From assembly GCF_014698795.1 (NCBI RefSeq), contig NZ_JACJTR010000035.1, forward strand, positions 1-64,000: DNA of 64,000 bases. The letters run 5' to 3'. Position numbers and translations under genes: made by a program. Shown here in pieces: positions 7,977 to 17,249 of the stretch. The first letter of the stretch is position 1. Every line of letters begins with the position of its first letter. The notes under the pieces were generated by a model, which saw only the letters and a program-made list of their open reading frames with translations, had not been told where the DNA came from and ran no database searches. This DNA comes from Nostoc sp. FACHB-892 (GTDB taxonomy: Bacteria; Cyanobacteriota; Cyanobacteriia; Cyanobacteriales; Nostocaceae).

Positions 7977-8987
7977 ATGAATGGTAAAACAGCATTTGTG
8001 ACGGGAGCAACAGGTTTGCTGGGTAGTAATCTTTGCCAATTGCTAGTTTCACAAGGATGGCAAGTCAAAGGGCTGGTGAGATTTATTGATAAGGCTAAAC
8101 GTTTTCAGCCAAATAGCCGGGTTGAATTTATTCAGGGTGATATTGAGAATGTGCCTGCCTTTGCTCCAGCATTAAAGGGAGTAGATGTCGTATTTCACAC
8201 CGCAGCCTTTTTCCGGGAGTATTATCAGCCGGGTGGTCACTGGGAGAAGATGAAACACATCAATGTGGATGCCACAATTGAACTTTTGCAAGCGGCAGAG
8301 GCACAAGGCGTAGCAAGAACAGTTTTCACCTCATCCAGTGGCGTTATCCAAACCTATCCCCATCAAGCGGCAACTGAAACCGCCCCTTACAGCAAATTCG
8401 CTCAAAAAAACCTCTACTTCAAAACTAAAGTTCTGGCAGAAAAAGAAATTTATCAGTTTCTAGAAACTAGTCGAATGGATGTAGTCATGATTCTGCCTGG
8501 CTGGATGATGGGACCTTACGATGCTGCACCGACTTCTGCGGGGCAGTTGGTGTTAAATCTATTGGGCAGTAAACTGCCGGGAATAGTTAATGGTGGTGCT
8601 TGTTTGACTGATGTTCGGGATGTAGCGGCAGCGATGATTAGTGCTTCCCAACGAGGAAAACGGGGTGAGCGTTACATCGTAGCAGGTTCCTTAAAAACTA
8701 TGAAAGATATTGCTTTAGAATTAGAAGCGATTTCCGGGGTGAAGGCTCCGAAGATGGTAATTCCTGATGGGATTGCACTCTCAATTGCATGGTTGTTAGA
8801 AATCTGGGCAGGTTTAACAGGTAGTGTCAACCCTATGCCATTTGTTGGTGTCCAAACCTTATTAGAAACAGCGAACTTAAGTTCAGCTAAAGCTATGCAA
8901 GAATTGGGAGTCAGTTTTCGACCTTTGACAGCTACATTGAAAGATACAGTTATGTGGTATCAGTCTCAAGGTTATTTACAGAAATGA
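7977..8987 (+). CDS. NAD(P)-dependent epimerase/dehydratase-like SDR
   Basis: A 336-residue extended short-chain dehydrogenase/reductase. The N-terminus FVTGATGLLGSNLC carries the TGxxGxxG Rossmann motif; DVVFHTAAF and TSSSGVI are the NxxG-like and Ser parts, and YFKTKVLAEKE supplies a YxxxK catalytic pair. It resembles dihydroflavonol-4-reductase or hopanoid-associated epimerase-like enzymes; the substrate is unknown. AGGAGA lies about 9 bases before the ATG. It is divergent from a TetR gene that probably controls it. A possible link to stress or xenobiotic detoxification is inference. Confidence 0.88.
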   Translation: MNGKTAFVTGATGLLGSNLCQLLVSQGWQVKGLVRFIDKAKRFQPNSRVEFIQGDIENVPAFAPALKGVDVVFHTAAFFREYYQPGGHWEKMKHINVDATIELLQAAEAQGVARTVFTSSSGVIQTYPHQAATETAPYSKFAQKNLYFKTKVLAEKEIYQFLETSRMDVVMILPGWMMGPYDAAPTSAGQLVLNLLGSKLPGIVNGGACLTDVRDVAAAMISASQRGKRGERYIVAGSLKTMKDIALELEAISGVKAPKMVIPDGIALSIAWLLEIWAGLTGSVNPMPFVGVQTLLETANLSSAKAMQELGVSFRPLTATLKDTVMWYQSQGYLQK

Positions 8988-9032
8988 TTGTTTGAACGCA
9001 GATTTTATTTGTTCAAACTCCACACTCTCACT

Positions 9033-9254
9033 TTAGACACGTAGCGGCTTGCCCTTGGACACCGCCAACCTTTGAGCATTCTCAAAAGCTATCTGATTCA
9101 GGCATTCCACCCCAGACTGACGCGTATTAACCAAGCCGCTCTTAAGCAGTTCTTCCCTAAAGCTAACCTCAACCCCACCTTTGCCATAAGCCATCACCTC
9201 TGCAACAGTTCGCCCTTGCTCATCTTTCGCCACCGGAATGACGGTTAACAGTTA
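9033..9254 (-). pseudogene. Fragment of unknown protein
   Basis: An open stretch of about 70 residues beginning after a stop (LLTVIPVAKDEQGRTVAEVM) and ending GKPLRV. A GTG at 9233 would give 66 residues. The sequence looks protein-like (balanced composition, a helical segment ECLNQIAFENAQRLA) but no family is recognised. With no clear ribosome binding site and an open frame running upstream of the GTG, it may be the tail of a larger lost gene. It lies between the reductase and phoX stops. Confidence 0.35.
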
Positions 9255-9281
9255 GCTCTTTTTTCTTGGGTGAAGTTCAGT

Positions 9282-11540
9282 TTAGGCACTAGCAGATTTT
9301 GTCACAACTACCACTGTCGGTTTTGGTGGCGCGTTAGAATCTTTACTAGGCCAGTTGGAACCGATGGGGACTTGACGGGTTTGTGTAAATTCTTCCCCAG
9401 TTATGGTGGTGACGAGAAATTCCCTGGTTTCTATTGCCTGATTTTTACGAATCCCATTTGCTTCTCCTGGATGCTGTATCGACAAAAACATATTTTGTTC
9501 GTCTGGTGTAAAGCAAAGACCTGTGGTTTCACATTCCATCGGCCCCATACCAAAGAGAAAAGCTTTGCCAGCGTTGTCACCGCTTGTGGGAATATACCAG
9601 ATAGAATTGTTGCCAAATAGACCAGAAATGCTTGTAGGTTTGCCGTCATCGCTTGTGCGACTCTTGACAGCGCTATTAGTTTTTGATGTTGAAATATCTG
9701 TCACCATCCAGAGATTCCCATTCCGATCTAGCAGTAAATTATCTGGGTTGGCAAAACCAAAACCACCTGTTGCGGGTTCGCCTCCTGTAGCTATCATTTG
9801 CCAGCGAAAGGTGTTAGCGGCGGGATCGTTACCGTCTTCGGTGAGGCGCATTATCCAACCGTATTCATAGGGGGCTTCGCCTTTAGGACTTTTAAATATC
9901 CGCAGGTCGGGTCCTCCTTGTTTGTCATGGGAACCGGAGGTGAAGGAAATATATAAGTCGCCGTTAGGGGCAACTTCGGTGTCTTCAGGACGGGCTGTAC
10001 AGGTTGCACCAACGGCATTAGCAGCGTAGTGTGCATCTATGAGGATTGTGCCTTGTTTTTCTTCGGCATTCCCTGTATACAGGGCATTAAGTTGTTTGAA
10101 TTTCTGTTTGTACTGGATGATTTCTTCGTCTTTGCGAACTTCTAAATAACCGCTGGGTATGGGGTCAAGAAGTTTTCTTTGGGGCTTTCTAGGGGTGATT
10201 TTTTGGTTTGGAGTTACAGGGCCTCTGGGGAGGCTAACTAAATTACCAGCTATATTGCTGGGGATACTTGGGTCAATTGGTGTGTCTGATTTCAGGGCTA
10301 TCCAGCGTCCTGTACCATCGGGGTTAAATTTGGCGGCGTAAAGCATTCCTTGCTGCAAAAGTTGGGAATTGGCTTTATCTTTGGGATTGCTTACCGTTTT
10401 GCTACTGACAAATTTATAGATATGTCCGCCTCGGCGATCACACCCAGAATAAAATGCTAATGGTTTTCCTGTCTCTACCCTTATCCCTACAGCTTCATGG
10501 CGGTAGCGTCCCAACCATGTATGTTTTGTACCATAGTCTTGGGGATTAGCAGGGTCTACCTCGACTATCCAACCATATTTATTTGCAGCTAACCCCAAGA
10601 CATTACCTTGGCCGTAAAATTCTTCATCATCAAAGGCAAAGGGTCGCTTACCGGGGTCAAAAGAAGTACCATCAGCATAGACTGATTCAGGTAGTTGGGT
10701 TTGGAAATTTTCCTCGGCACTCAATACTGTACCCCAAGGAGTTGTTCCTCCAGCACAATTAGCAAAAGTCCCAATAATGCGATCGCCTAATTTATCTATG
10801 TATCCCTGTCCCTGTTGTTTGCGAAATACCCTAACAGCCGGACCTGTGGCTTTTAAATACTTTCCATCAGACAATCCAGAAATACCACTAATCCGCCTAT
10901 CGGCTGGTGAGTTAGTCCTTTCCCACTTGCCATTGGCGTTTTTACGAATCGAAATAATACCTAATCCCTGATCTAAAAGTGCTTCCGTACAAATTAGGCG
11001 AATTTGTGCTTTAATTGGGTCTTCATCTGGTAAAGCGAAAGCATTAATCTCACTTTTCCCTGATGCTTGCTTTTTCAGCGCCGCCTTTACTTCTTCCAAC
11101 GGTAGGGATTTACCAATCACCTGTTGGTAGGTTTGCATCCAGGGAAGTGTACTAATATATTCAAAATTTATTGATAGATATCCCTCTTCATCATTAATGG
11201 GAATAAAAGACAAGTAATCGTTGTTATAACCAAAGCGAGAATTGCCGACTTGATCTCCCCAACTAGCAATAACTTGATATTGAAAATTTTCTGGTAATAC
11301 CAAATCATCAACTACTTCATAGGTATTGTAATTTTGTTTCTGTTGTTCTAACTTCAATCCATCTGTTTGTAGAGGAATTGGCCCTTTAATGGGTTGAAAG
11401 GTGAATCCAGGCTGAGTTACAGGTGTTGCACCTGGGGATGTTACCGCAGCTTTTCTCTCACAGCCCACTAGCGAACCCAGTGCAGCAGCACTAGCGCTTC
11501 CCCCGAATAAAAGTAAAAATTCCCGACGTTTAATACTCAT
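9282..11540 (-). CDS. phoX: PhoX-family alkaline phosphatase (DUF839)
   Basis: A 752-residue exported phosphatase that releases phosphate from organic monoesters. The start KRREFLLLFGGSASAAALGS is a Tat-type signal, and LVGC just after it could be a lipobox, so a Tat-exported lipoprotein is possible. The body matches PhoX: DDLVLPENFQYQVIASWGD, CAGGTTPWGTVLSAEENF, GRYRHEAVGI, YSGCDRRGGHIYKFVS, and the C-terminal FANPDNLLLDRNGNLWMVTD, with the conserved Glu, Cys and Asp residues that bind iron and calcium in known PhoX. It is likely induced under phosphate limitation (see the site at 11585-11603). Confidence 0.9.
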   Translation of the reverse strand: MSIKRREFLLLFGGSASAAALGSLVGCERKAAVTSPGATPVTQPGFTFQPIKGPIPLQTDGLKLEQQKQNYNTYEVVDDLVLPENFQYQVIASWGDQVGNSRFGYNNDYLSFIPINDEEGYLSINFEYISTLPWMQTYQQVIGKSLPLEEVKAALKKQASGKSEINAFALPDEDPIKAQIRLICTEALLDQGLGIISIRKNANGKWERTNSPADRRISGISGLSDGKYLKATGPAVRVFRKQQGQGYIDKLGDRIIGTFANCAGGTTPWGTVLSAEENFQTQLPESVYADGTSFDPGKRPFAFDDEEFYGQGNVLGLAANKYGWIVEVDPANPQDYGTKHTWLGRYRHEAVGIRVETGKPLAFYSGCDRRGGHIYKFVSSKTVSNPKDKANSQLLQQGMLYAAKFNPDGTGRWIALKSDTPIDPSIPSNIAGNLVSLPRGPVTPNQKITPRKPQRKLLDPIPSGYLEVRKDEEIIQYKQKFKQLNALYTGNAEEKQGTILIDAHYAANAVGATCTARPEDTEVAPNGDLYISFTSGSHDKQGGPDLRIFKSPKGEAPYEYGWIMRLTEDGNDPAANTFRWQMIATGGEPATGGFGFANPDNLLLDRNGNLWMVTDISTSKTNSAVKSRTSDDGKPTSISGLFGNNSIWYIPTSGDNAGKAFLFGMGPMECETTGLCFTPDEQNMFLSIQHPGEANGIRKNQAIETREFLVTTITGEEFTQTRQVPIGSNWPSKDSNAPPKPTVVVVTKSASA

Positions 11541-11584
11541 CTGTCCTGTATTAAGATTACTGTTTGTTGGTATATCTTTTATTC

Positions 11585-11603
11585 TGGTTAATATTTGGGT
11601 AAA
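11585..11603 (-). promoter_or_regulatory. Possible Pho box upstream of phoX
   Basis: Read on the minus strand: TTTACCCA, three bases, ATTAACCA, an 11-base repeat that resembles the cyanobacterial Pho box. It lies about 45 bases upstream of the phoX start. Only two half-sites are clear, so this is weaker than the site at 4633-4673. Confidence 0.45.
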
Positions 11604-11842
11604 TCTTCTTTGGGTAAGAATTAGCCTTAAAAGAAAAGGTGGGCGTTTGATTTATCGCCAACTATTTGCTCTTAAACAAATGTTAGCCTTCTTATGTCAA
11701 GCTGTCGAACGCAAATATAGAACCGTCGAAAAAATCCCAAAAATTGATGGTAGTAAAGACACATACGTAAACCTCCAGTTGGTTCACCTCCTGTGCCATC
11801 AACAAATCCATCTTGGAACAACATAGCCATAGTGACTTGCTT

Positions 11843-11914
11843 GAGCCGGATACCTGGAAACTCGTAAGTCCGGTTCTGAGGGGGGAAGGAGGCAGCAATG
11901 CTTCCGCCCTAACC
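11843..11914 (+). ncRNA. Group II intron domain V/VI remnant
   Basis: Bases 11843-11876 form a 34-base group II intron domain V: GAGCCGGA pairs with TCCGGTTC, the AGC catalytic triad is present, the tip is a GAAA loop and a 2-base AG bulge is in place. Two mismatches in the distal stem suggest decay. Bases 11877-11914 fold as a GC-rich hairpin like domain VI, ending CCCTAACC. No reverse transcriptase or 5' intron end is visible upstream, so this is the 3' scar of an intron. No gene is supported in the flanking 11604-11842 and 11915-12157. Confidence 0.7.
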
Positions 11915-12157
11915 GCCAGAACTTACGCCCTTGGATTAGATGACCTCTTTTCAAGATCCTGTAAAAAAGATCGGGAGATGTGCATAAAAATACTTCATTC
12001 CCATGAAATAAGGAAGGAGCTGTTCTAAAGGTGTTATTGCACTAAGAGAGAAAATACCGAATTAAACAAACAGTGTGCAGCACTAAAGCGCATGCCAAAA
12101 GTTACAGCTTGCCGAAAGTTACACACACATCACACACCGGAAGCGGAAAATTATATT

Positions 12158-13528
12158 ATGTCCAGACTAATTGTTTCTTTGCCCCCATTAGAAGGCACTT
12201 CTGGTTCTGATCTAGTGGTGGGACAAGAGGATAATGCATTCCCAGCAATTGGAATTGAGGTTCTAAAAAACGGAGTCATCGATACTAGAGGAGGTAACGA
12301 CGCTATCAAGGGTAGTGCCACTGGTGGCGACGAAGATTTCTCGGACGCAGGCACTGGCACTGGCATTGCTAACAGTGGCATCATCAATGCAGGGAAAGGA
12401 GATGATACTATCTCTGGCACTGGCACTGGCGGTTTCGACTATCTAGGCTCTGCACCTGGTATAGGTATCTCTAACACTCAAGGCGGCTACATTAATGGAG
12501 GAGACGGAAAAGATCTGATCTCCGGGACCGGAAACAGAGGCGGCGATTTTGTAAGAGGCTTTGCTAAAGGCATCAATAATACTCAGGATAGCCGCATTGA
12601 TGGAGGCTTTGGGGACGACTCTATCTTTGGAACTGGAAATGGACAATCTGGAGTTGCTGGTATAGGAATCTTCAACAGTGGTGGCAGCGATATTAATGGA
12701 GGAGAAGGGAAGGATTCCATCAAGGGAACTGGAACTAGTAGTTTTTTTGGAGGAGATGGTACAGGCATCTTCAACAGTGATGGTAGCGTTATTAGTGGAG
12801 GTCTTGGAAACGATTCTATTACTGGTATCGGCAAGGGCGGTAACGCGTTAGCATCGCCCGATAGGCTTAATACCCCTTCAGGTAACGGTATAGGAATCTC
12901 TAACAGTAAGGGTAGCACCATAAGTGGAGGGCAGGGAAACGACTTAATCTCTGGCACAGGCACCGGCGGTGCAGGGGACAATGGCCCTTTTGGGGATTAT
13001 GAACCTGGTGTAGGTACAGGCATTGTTAACAGTGGCAGCATCAGTTTAGGCGATGGCAACGATACCCTTGTCGGTACTGGCATTAGTAAAGGCATAGGTA
13101 TTGTTAATACTAATGGCATCATTTGTGGAGGGGCAGGAGATGATAGCCTTACTGGGTATGGTGCCAAAATTGGCATCCAAGGTGGCACAATTGATGGCGG
13201 AAACGGTAACGATTACTTCAAAGCCCGTCTAATTGATGATAGCAGTAATGCCGTTTCACACCAAGGAGGCGCTATTGCCGATGTCGTGATTAAGGGTGGA
13301 TCTGGAGCCGACACATTTGATGTTGGTTACGGTAATGCCACAATCAATGGTGGTTCGGGATGGGACAAACTAATTCTGCCTGATGTCAAAAGTGATTACA
13401 CCATTCTAGGCAGCTCGAACAATTACACTATTAAGCGCGATCAGTTCACGTTGAATGTATTGAATGTTGAGGAAATTGCCTTTTTTGGCGTTCCTCCACA
13501 GGAAAGTGTGCAAGGCATTACTCTTTAG
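12158..13528 (+). CDS. Glycine-rich beta-roll-like repeat protein
   Basis: A 456-residue protein built from about ten repeats of the type GGxGxDxIxGTGxxG, with a recurring GIGIxNSxGSxIxGG segment between them. These resemble RTX/hemolysin-type calcium-binding beta-rolls but with longer units. No N-terminal signal peptide is visible, which fits export by type I secretion with a C-terminal signal. An ATG at 12092 would add 22 residues of poor quality (histidine-rich, no ribosome binding site), so the start at 12158 is preferred. It probably forms an extracellular or cell-surface structure. A terminator lies at 13780. Confidence 0.75.
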   Translation: MSRLIVSLPPLEGTSGSDLVVGQEDNAFPAIGIEVLKNGVIDTRGGNDAIKGSATGGDEDFSDAGTGTGIANSGIINAGKGDDTISGTGTGGFDYLGSAPGIGISNTQGGYINGGDGKDLISGTGNRGGDFVRGFAKGINNTQDSRIDGGFGDDSIFGTGNGQSGVAGIGIFNSGGSDINGGEGKDSIKGTGTSSFFGGDGTGIFNSDGSVISGGLGNDSITGIGKGGNALASPDRLNTPSGNGIGISNSKGSTISGGQGNDLISGTGTGGAGDNGPFGDYEPGVGTGIVNSGSISLGDGNDTLVGTGISKGIGIVNTNGIICGGAGDDSLTGYGAKIGIQGGTIDGGNGNDYFKARLIDDSSNAVSHQGGAIADVVIKGGSGADTFDVGYGNATINGGSGWDKLILPDVKSDYTILGSSNNYTIKRDQFTLNVLNVEEIAFFGVPPQESVQGITL

Positions 13529-13779
13529 GGATTTCCAACAAGCACACTAGTTCTGGATGTTCCTCCTTGTTGATGTTTGAAAAGTTTTATTGTAGGTATC
13601 AAAAAGTTCTGAACCTCCTAAATTCCCCGGTAAATTGGAGGACTTAGATTCCGGTTCTAGAACATTTTATCGCGGAGTGGGCGCAGTAACAGGGGTTTCC
13701 CCCATGAGCGACTAGCTTGGGTATTGGGGGAATCAATAAGTCTTAGATACAGCCAAATACTTTTAAACATCATCTAAGA

Positions 13780-13803
13780 CCGCTTCGTAGCGGAGCTTTT
13801 TTT
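13780..13803 (+). terminator. Rho-independent terminator
   Basis: CCGCT-TCGT-AGCGG stem-loop (13780-13793) followed by AGC and seven Ts. It is about 250 bases downstream of the beta-roll gene and could end that transcript. Confidence 0.7.
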
Positions 13804-14300
13804 AGCTTACTTTAATACGAATTCTTAAACTACCGTAATTAGATTTTTTACTCTCATAGCAAAATCTATACCTCTCTATACACCAGTCTGTACAAGGGTT
13901 GGGGGTTATTCCAAGTAGTGCTAACTTGAAGCGGATTTTTTAGCACTACCTTTGGCATAGCTGCGATGAAGCGATCGTCTACGGTGCGATAAATTCAGCT
14001 TCATGAATCGCACACTTGTAAATCCTTAGCTAACTCATAGTCGGCTTCTTCTTATAATTAATACTTAGTATTAAAGTGAAATTATTATCAAATTACCTGC
14101 CAGTAATCTTTTTGAGACAACTATCAACTCGAGAATGGGGCTTCAAGCGGTGTAGACTGTCCAGTTATGGCGGCTATAAAAGGACACTCCTCATTCCCTA
14201 CTCATACCATTTCACGAAAAATCTGATACAGATGTAACCCCTGAAAGCTTCGCTGCATCTAAGTTTTTTAATTGCGTACAGCCCTTTGGGCATGAAAACA
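13804..14300. other. Intergenic region, no gene seen
   Basis: AT-rich sequence without a convincing reading frame. Together with 13529-13779 it forms a gene-poor gap; only the terminator at 13780 and the repeats from 14301 onward can be supported. Confidence 0.4.
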
Positions 14301-14376
14301 GCGTAGCGGTAGCGAGTCCGCGTTCGCGCAGCGTCTCGTAGAGAGCGTCATTGCGTTAGCGGAGCGGGGCGTTAGC
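14301..14376. repeat. Short dispersed repeat cluster
   Basis: Includes a 39-base segment (14311-14349: AGCGAGTCCGCGTTCGCGCA and onward to GAGAGCGTC) that is identical to 36863-36901. It continues with GTTAGCGGAGCGGGGCGTTA. Such repeats mark intergenic DNA in Nostoc-like genomes. Confidence 0.8.
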
Positions 14377-14496
14377 AAGAGTGCGAATTGCGAATGGGCG
14401 AAAAAGCGAATTGGTATCATCTTTGCCCTGCTTTAACCAAATACCATACCGCAGAGGAATTTACCTGCAAGCGATACCTTCTCTTCTCTTTCAGAG

Positions 14497-14592
14497 ACGC
14501 ACTCGCGTTCGAGAGGCAATGCCTTTCCTGCGGAACGCACTCGCGTTCGGTACGTCTTCTCTACCAGACGCACTCGCGTTCGACGAACGCCA
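14497..14592. repeat. Three direct copies of a 15-base dispersed repeat
   Basis: ACGCACTCGCGTTCG occurs at 14497-14511, 14535-14549 and 14578-14592, with spacers of 23 and 28 bases. The overlapping reading frames through this area are made of repeat and are not credible genes. Confidence 0.75.
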
Positions 14593-14791
14593 CCGATTCA
14601 TGGCGGGTACGCCATCGCAGAGTGGAGATATATGCAAATCTAAAGAATTTATTAAATCACTACCCAGGTAAAACAGGTAAAAAATGGGTAGTTCTCTGCT
14701 ATCTTTAACCAAGCGATTCAGGGATGATTAATTCTATAGAAAAGCGCTGGCACAAATTTTCGGCTGGCATTTAATAAACCGCATATAAAGC

Positions 14792-14818
14792 AAAGCCCTG
14801 AACTTTTATCAGGGCTTT
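14792..14818. terminator. Bidirectional terminator
   Basis: A perfect 10-base stem AAAGCCCTGA (14792-14801) / TCAGGGCTTT (14809-14818) with a 7-base loop, at the end of the minus-strand gene pair. It overlaps the last codons of the 61-residue gene. Confidence 0.7.
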
Positions 14819-14994
14819 TTAAGTTTAACCTCATCAATTGCAACAAGTATTGAGTTATATACTTTCATTGAAGCGATAAGCCATTCCGGCGTGACAACTC
14901 TGCCAGACGCTCCGCGCTCGCTTACCGCTTTCATACAATAAGGTAATTTTTGAATTGCTGCATTAACAATCAAGTTTACTTTGGCTGTCTCCAC
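14809..14994 (-). CDS. Small unknown protein coupled to upstream gene
   Basis: A 61-residue protein (METAKVNLIVNAAIQKLPYC at the start). Its ATG lies inside the last codons of the preceding minus-strand gene (19-base overlap), which suggests translational coupling. It has a mid-protein segment, GASGRVVTPEWLIASM, and no signal or membrane span. Function unknown; it may be a partner of the DNA-binding protein upstream. Confidence 0.5.
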   Translation of the reverse strand: METAKVNLIVNAAIQKLPYCMKAVSERGASGRVVTPEWLIASMKVYNSILVAIDEVKLKKP

Positions 14995-15920
14995 ACAAGG
15001 TTATACTCCCTTTCAACAGCCGCTAGCAGCTTTGCCTGCAAGGATGACAGATAAGGTTTGGCTTGCTTCCCCAACCCCTCCAACAGCCAATCTACAGCCT
15101 CGTCACGGCTAGCCACTTGATGCAACTGCCGTAACCTCCCACACAACTGCTGCATAAAAAAGCAATCTTCATCAAGTAATTTCAGTGATTTCATCTGTTC
15201 GATTTTTACAGTGTAGTCGCCGTCCCATGTCTGGACTGTACAATTGTATTCCCCAACGTGGCTGACTACTCCCCAATAACCCGCTTTACCTCTCAAGTCT
15301 GGGTTATCTTTGGGCAGAAGAATGCATATTTCCCCAATGTGGTAAGGATTCGGTACTTTCGTGCTTTCGCGCATCCTATCCACAACATCTTTCACTATGC
15401 GACCAGAAGGAATCTTATTCCCAGCTTGCTCTACTGCTTGTTGCCATACATCCGCTTGTACAGTCGGTTCCAACTCAGCTTTTGCCAAAAACCGCAATTG
15501 TCGTTCATTTGTCGGCATTGGAATTTGCCGACCAATAGTCGGCAAAAACTTTTGAAGATTTTCATAAACGACAGTAGCCGAAATCTTTAAGTACGCCGCA
15601 TCACGACTATAACCAAAGCGTTCGCGGCAGTATTCCTCAAAAGTTCGGTGCGTGGAACGGTATAGCCGTCTGTCTCTCAACTCCATTAACGCCTGACCCG
15701 CTTCTAAAAATGCACGTTCTACACGGCGTTCCAATTGCAAGCGTAAGCTTTGTTCTTGGTCGGTCAACTCTTTTACTTCAACAGCCGTAACCGTGATAGT
15801 TGCTGAAGCTGGGTTTTCGTGCAAAAAAGAAGTATTTTCCTGAGCAGGGTCGGTTGCTAGTTTTGGTTCTTCAGATGTCGCAGGGGTAATTTTCTTGCGT
15901 CTAGATGGTGGTTTGTTCAT
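14976..15920 (-). CDS. Plasmid-type DNA-binding protein, function unknown
   Basis: A 314-residue protein of a type common on Nostoc-like plasmids. An N-terminal basic, disordered tail (KPPSRRKKITPATSE) is followed by a helical domain (about residues 55-180: LERRVERAFLEAGQALMELR, RRLYRSTHRTFEEYCRERFG, YSRDAAYLKISATVV) that looks like a helix-turn-helix of the ParB/KilA type. A later beta-rich segment (HIGEICILL...YWGVVSHVGEYNCTVQTWDG) resembles a small barrel. The start at 15920 is chosen because GGAGG lies 7 bases upstream; a start at 15953 would add 11 residues. It may act in partition, replication or regulation. A degenerate fragment of the same family lies at 17691-17744. Confidence 0.75.
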   Translation of the reverse strand: MNKPPSRRKKITPATSEEPKLATDPAQENTSFLHENPASATITVTAVEVKELTDQEQSLRLQLERRVERAFLEAGQALMELRDRRLYRSTHRTFEEYCRERFGYSRDAAYLKISATVVYENLQKFLPTIGRQIPMPTNERQLRFLAKAELEPTVQADVWQQAVEQAGNKIPSGRIVKDVVDRMRESTKVPNPYHIGEICILLPKDNPDLRGKAGYWGVVSHVGEYNCTVQTWDGDYTVKIEQMKSLKLLDEDCFFMQQLCGRLRQLHQVASRDEAVDWLLEGLGKQAKPYLSSLQAKLLAAVEREYNLVWRQPK

Positions 15921-15997
15921 TATTCCACCTCCAGGCTGACAGCAGTCGAACAAATATTGAATTGTGTCATCATGGAATATAGAGTTTTTATTTATGC

Positions 15998-16026
15998 CCC
16001 CATCCTTTAAACAGGTTGGGGTTTTT
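15998..16026 (+). terminator. Terminator-like hairpin
   Basis: CCCCATCC (15998-16005) pairs with GGTTGGGG (16014-16021) with one mismatch, followed by TTTTT on the plus strand. No plus-strand gene ends here, so it may shield the minus-strand gene from antisense transcription or be left from a lost gene. Confidence 0.5.
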
Positions 16027-16496
16027 CATTGCTTTTTATATTTTGCACCGATGAAAGAATACTTTGACGAAAATCAGTCCAATACCACAGTTAACAAGAA
16101 AAACTTCAGAAGTCAGGAGCCTGAATTCAATTCTGACTTCTGACTTCTGACAACTGAATTCCATTTCAGCTTATTCTAGAAAATACCCAGGGTAAGCGCA
16201 TCTCATTTTGTAGCTCTTGATACAGACAAGAAGTTTCAAACTCTATCTAAATATCAACTTTTCATTCAAAATAGGACGAATTGTTGTAAATGATTGAAAA
16301 AACATCGGTCAAATCGGTTTTTATGTTTTTTGACCACATAAATACGATAATGTCAATCCTACCCCTTGGCTCAGTGTAGTAATTTTGAACTTATTTGTGC
16401 TTTAGGTGAACCTCAAAACTACCGTGTCAATAGGGTTTCAGATGCGCTTACCCTGTAGAAAATACCCTCTTCAACACATGGGTAAAACAACGGCTA
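16027..16496. other. Intergenic region with heptamer-type palindrome
   Basis: Bases 16088-16152 hold AGAAGTCAGGAGCCTGAATT... and its inverted counterpart rich in GACTTCT heptamers, a repeat type seen also at 36900, 47710 and 59750. It breaks a 30-codon open frame starting at 16050, so a small gene may have been interrupted. No other gene is supported. Confidence 0.4.
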
Positions 16497-17249
16497 ATGC
16501 TTGATTATTTGACGGCGGGTATTGCATTTTGGATGACTTTGTTTGGAGTACAAGAGTCGTTGTTAGAATTTCGCCTGGGTTATCTCGGTCGCTACTGGTT
16601 TATTGCCATTAGTGCTAGCTTACTCCTGAGCTTTTTGCTCTCTGCTCCGATTACTATCACGCTAATCATTAGATTTACAGTAGATCCGTTCACTTTTCCA
16701 GGTAATGTTATTCTCTGTGCAATCGCTGCGGTAATATTTGGTGTGATTCTCAGTCTGGCGCAGTGGCTGATACTTCGTCAAACCGAGATGACACCGAGAG
16801 TTTTTGCACTAATCAATACAGTTATTGGAACTTTCGTTTACTTTCTACTGGTATGGTTCAATGAGGATACTCTGGAGTGGAGCGGTAATCCCTTTGGCGG
16901 CTGGAAAACTGGACTCGTCTTTTTAGCTGGTGGTGCAATTACCGGGGGTGTCACAGGTAAGGCTTTGGATTTTTACTGTGAGCAAGTGGAGCGGCGATTA
17001 ATTCAGCTTGAGAGAGAAAGAGAAGAAAAAGAAACCAAAGAGAGAGAACGGCTTGAAAGAGAAAGGCTCCAAAAAGAAAAGCTTGAAAGGGAAATTCTAG
17101 AAAGGGAAATTCTAGAAAGGGAAATTCTAGAAAGGGAAATTCTAGAAAGAAAAAGGATGGACAGAGAAATTGCTTTGGAGGAAGAAAGAAAGTGGTATGA
17201 AGAACATGGTGATGATGATTTCGATTATGAGGATGAAGATCAAGAATAA
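16497..17249 (+). CDS. Membrane protein with charged coiled-coil tail
   Basis: A 250-residue protein. Residues 1-165 contain about four to five hydrophobic spans (for example around 37-60, 72-92, 104-120, 137-155). Residues 165-235 are a continuous Glu/Arg/Lys-rich coiled coil, and the end is acidic (DDDFDYEDEDQE). The coil contains four exact copies of a 15-base unit coding for EREIL (17085-17144), so its length may vary. No family recognised. The start could be upstream, because residue 1 falls directly in a hydrophobic segment; the given ATG is the first in frame. Confidence 0.6.
   Translation: MLDYLTAGIAFWMTLFGVQESLLEFRLGYLGRYWFIAISASLLLSFLLSAPITITLIIRFTVDPFTFPGNVILCAIAAVIFGVILSLAQWLILRQTEMTPRVFALINTVIGTFVYFLLVWFNEDTLEWSGNPFGGWKTGLVFLAGGAITGGVTGKALDFYCEQVERRLIQLEREREEKETKERERLERERLQKEKLEREILEREILEREILEREILERKRMDREIALEEERKWYEEHGDDDFDYEDEDQE
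17085..17144 (+). repeat. 15-base tandem repeat, four copies
   Basis: GAAAGGGAAATTCTA repeated four times without mismatch inside the coiled-coil coding region. Exact copies point to recent slippage or unequal exchange. Confidence 0.9.

Noticed and set aside
11813..12028. 71-codon frame across the intron remnant
   Set aside because: Its codons are the domain V/VI structure; translation is not expected.
12151..13188. Long open frames on the minus strand opposite the glycine-rich gene
   Set aside because: They mirror the GGxGxD repeats as Pro/Leu-rich translations and have no ribosome binding sites.
14381..14712. Three overlapping frames of 73-106 codons
   Set aside because: They are built of short dispersed repeats (three copies of a 15-mer) and lack protein-like composition.
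16088..16152. Possible CRISPR or phage-type repeat array
   Set aside because: The units are 7-mers in a palindrome without spacers of constant length; no cas genes occur in the window.
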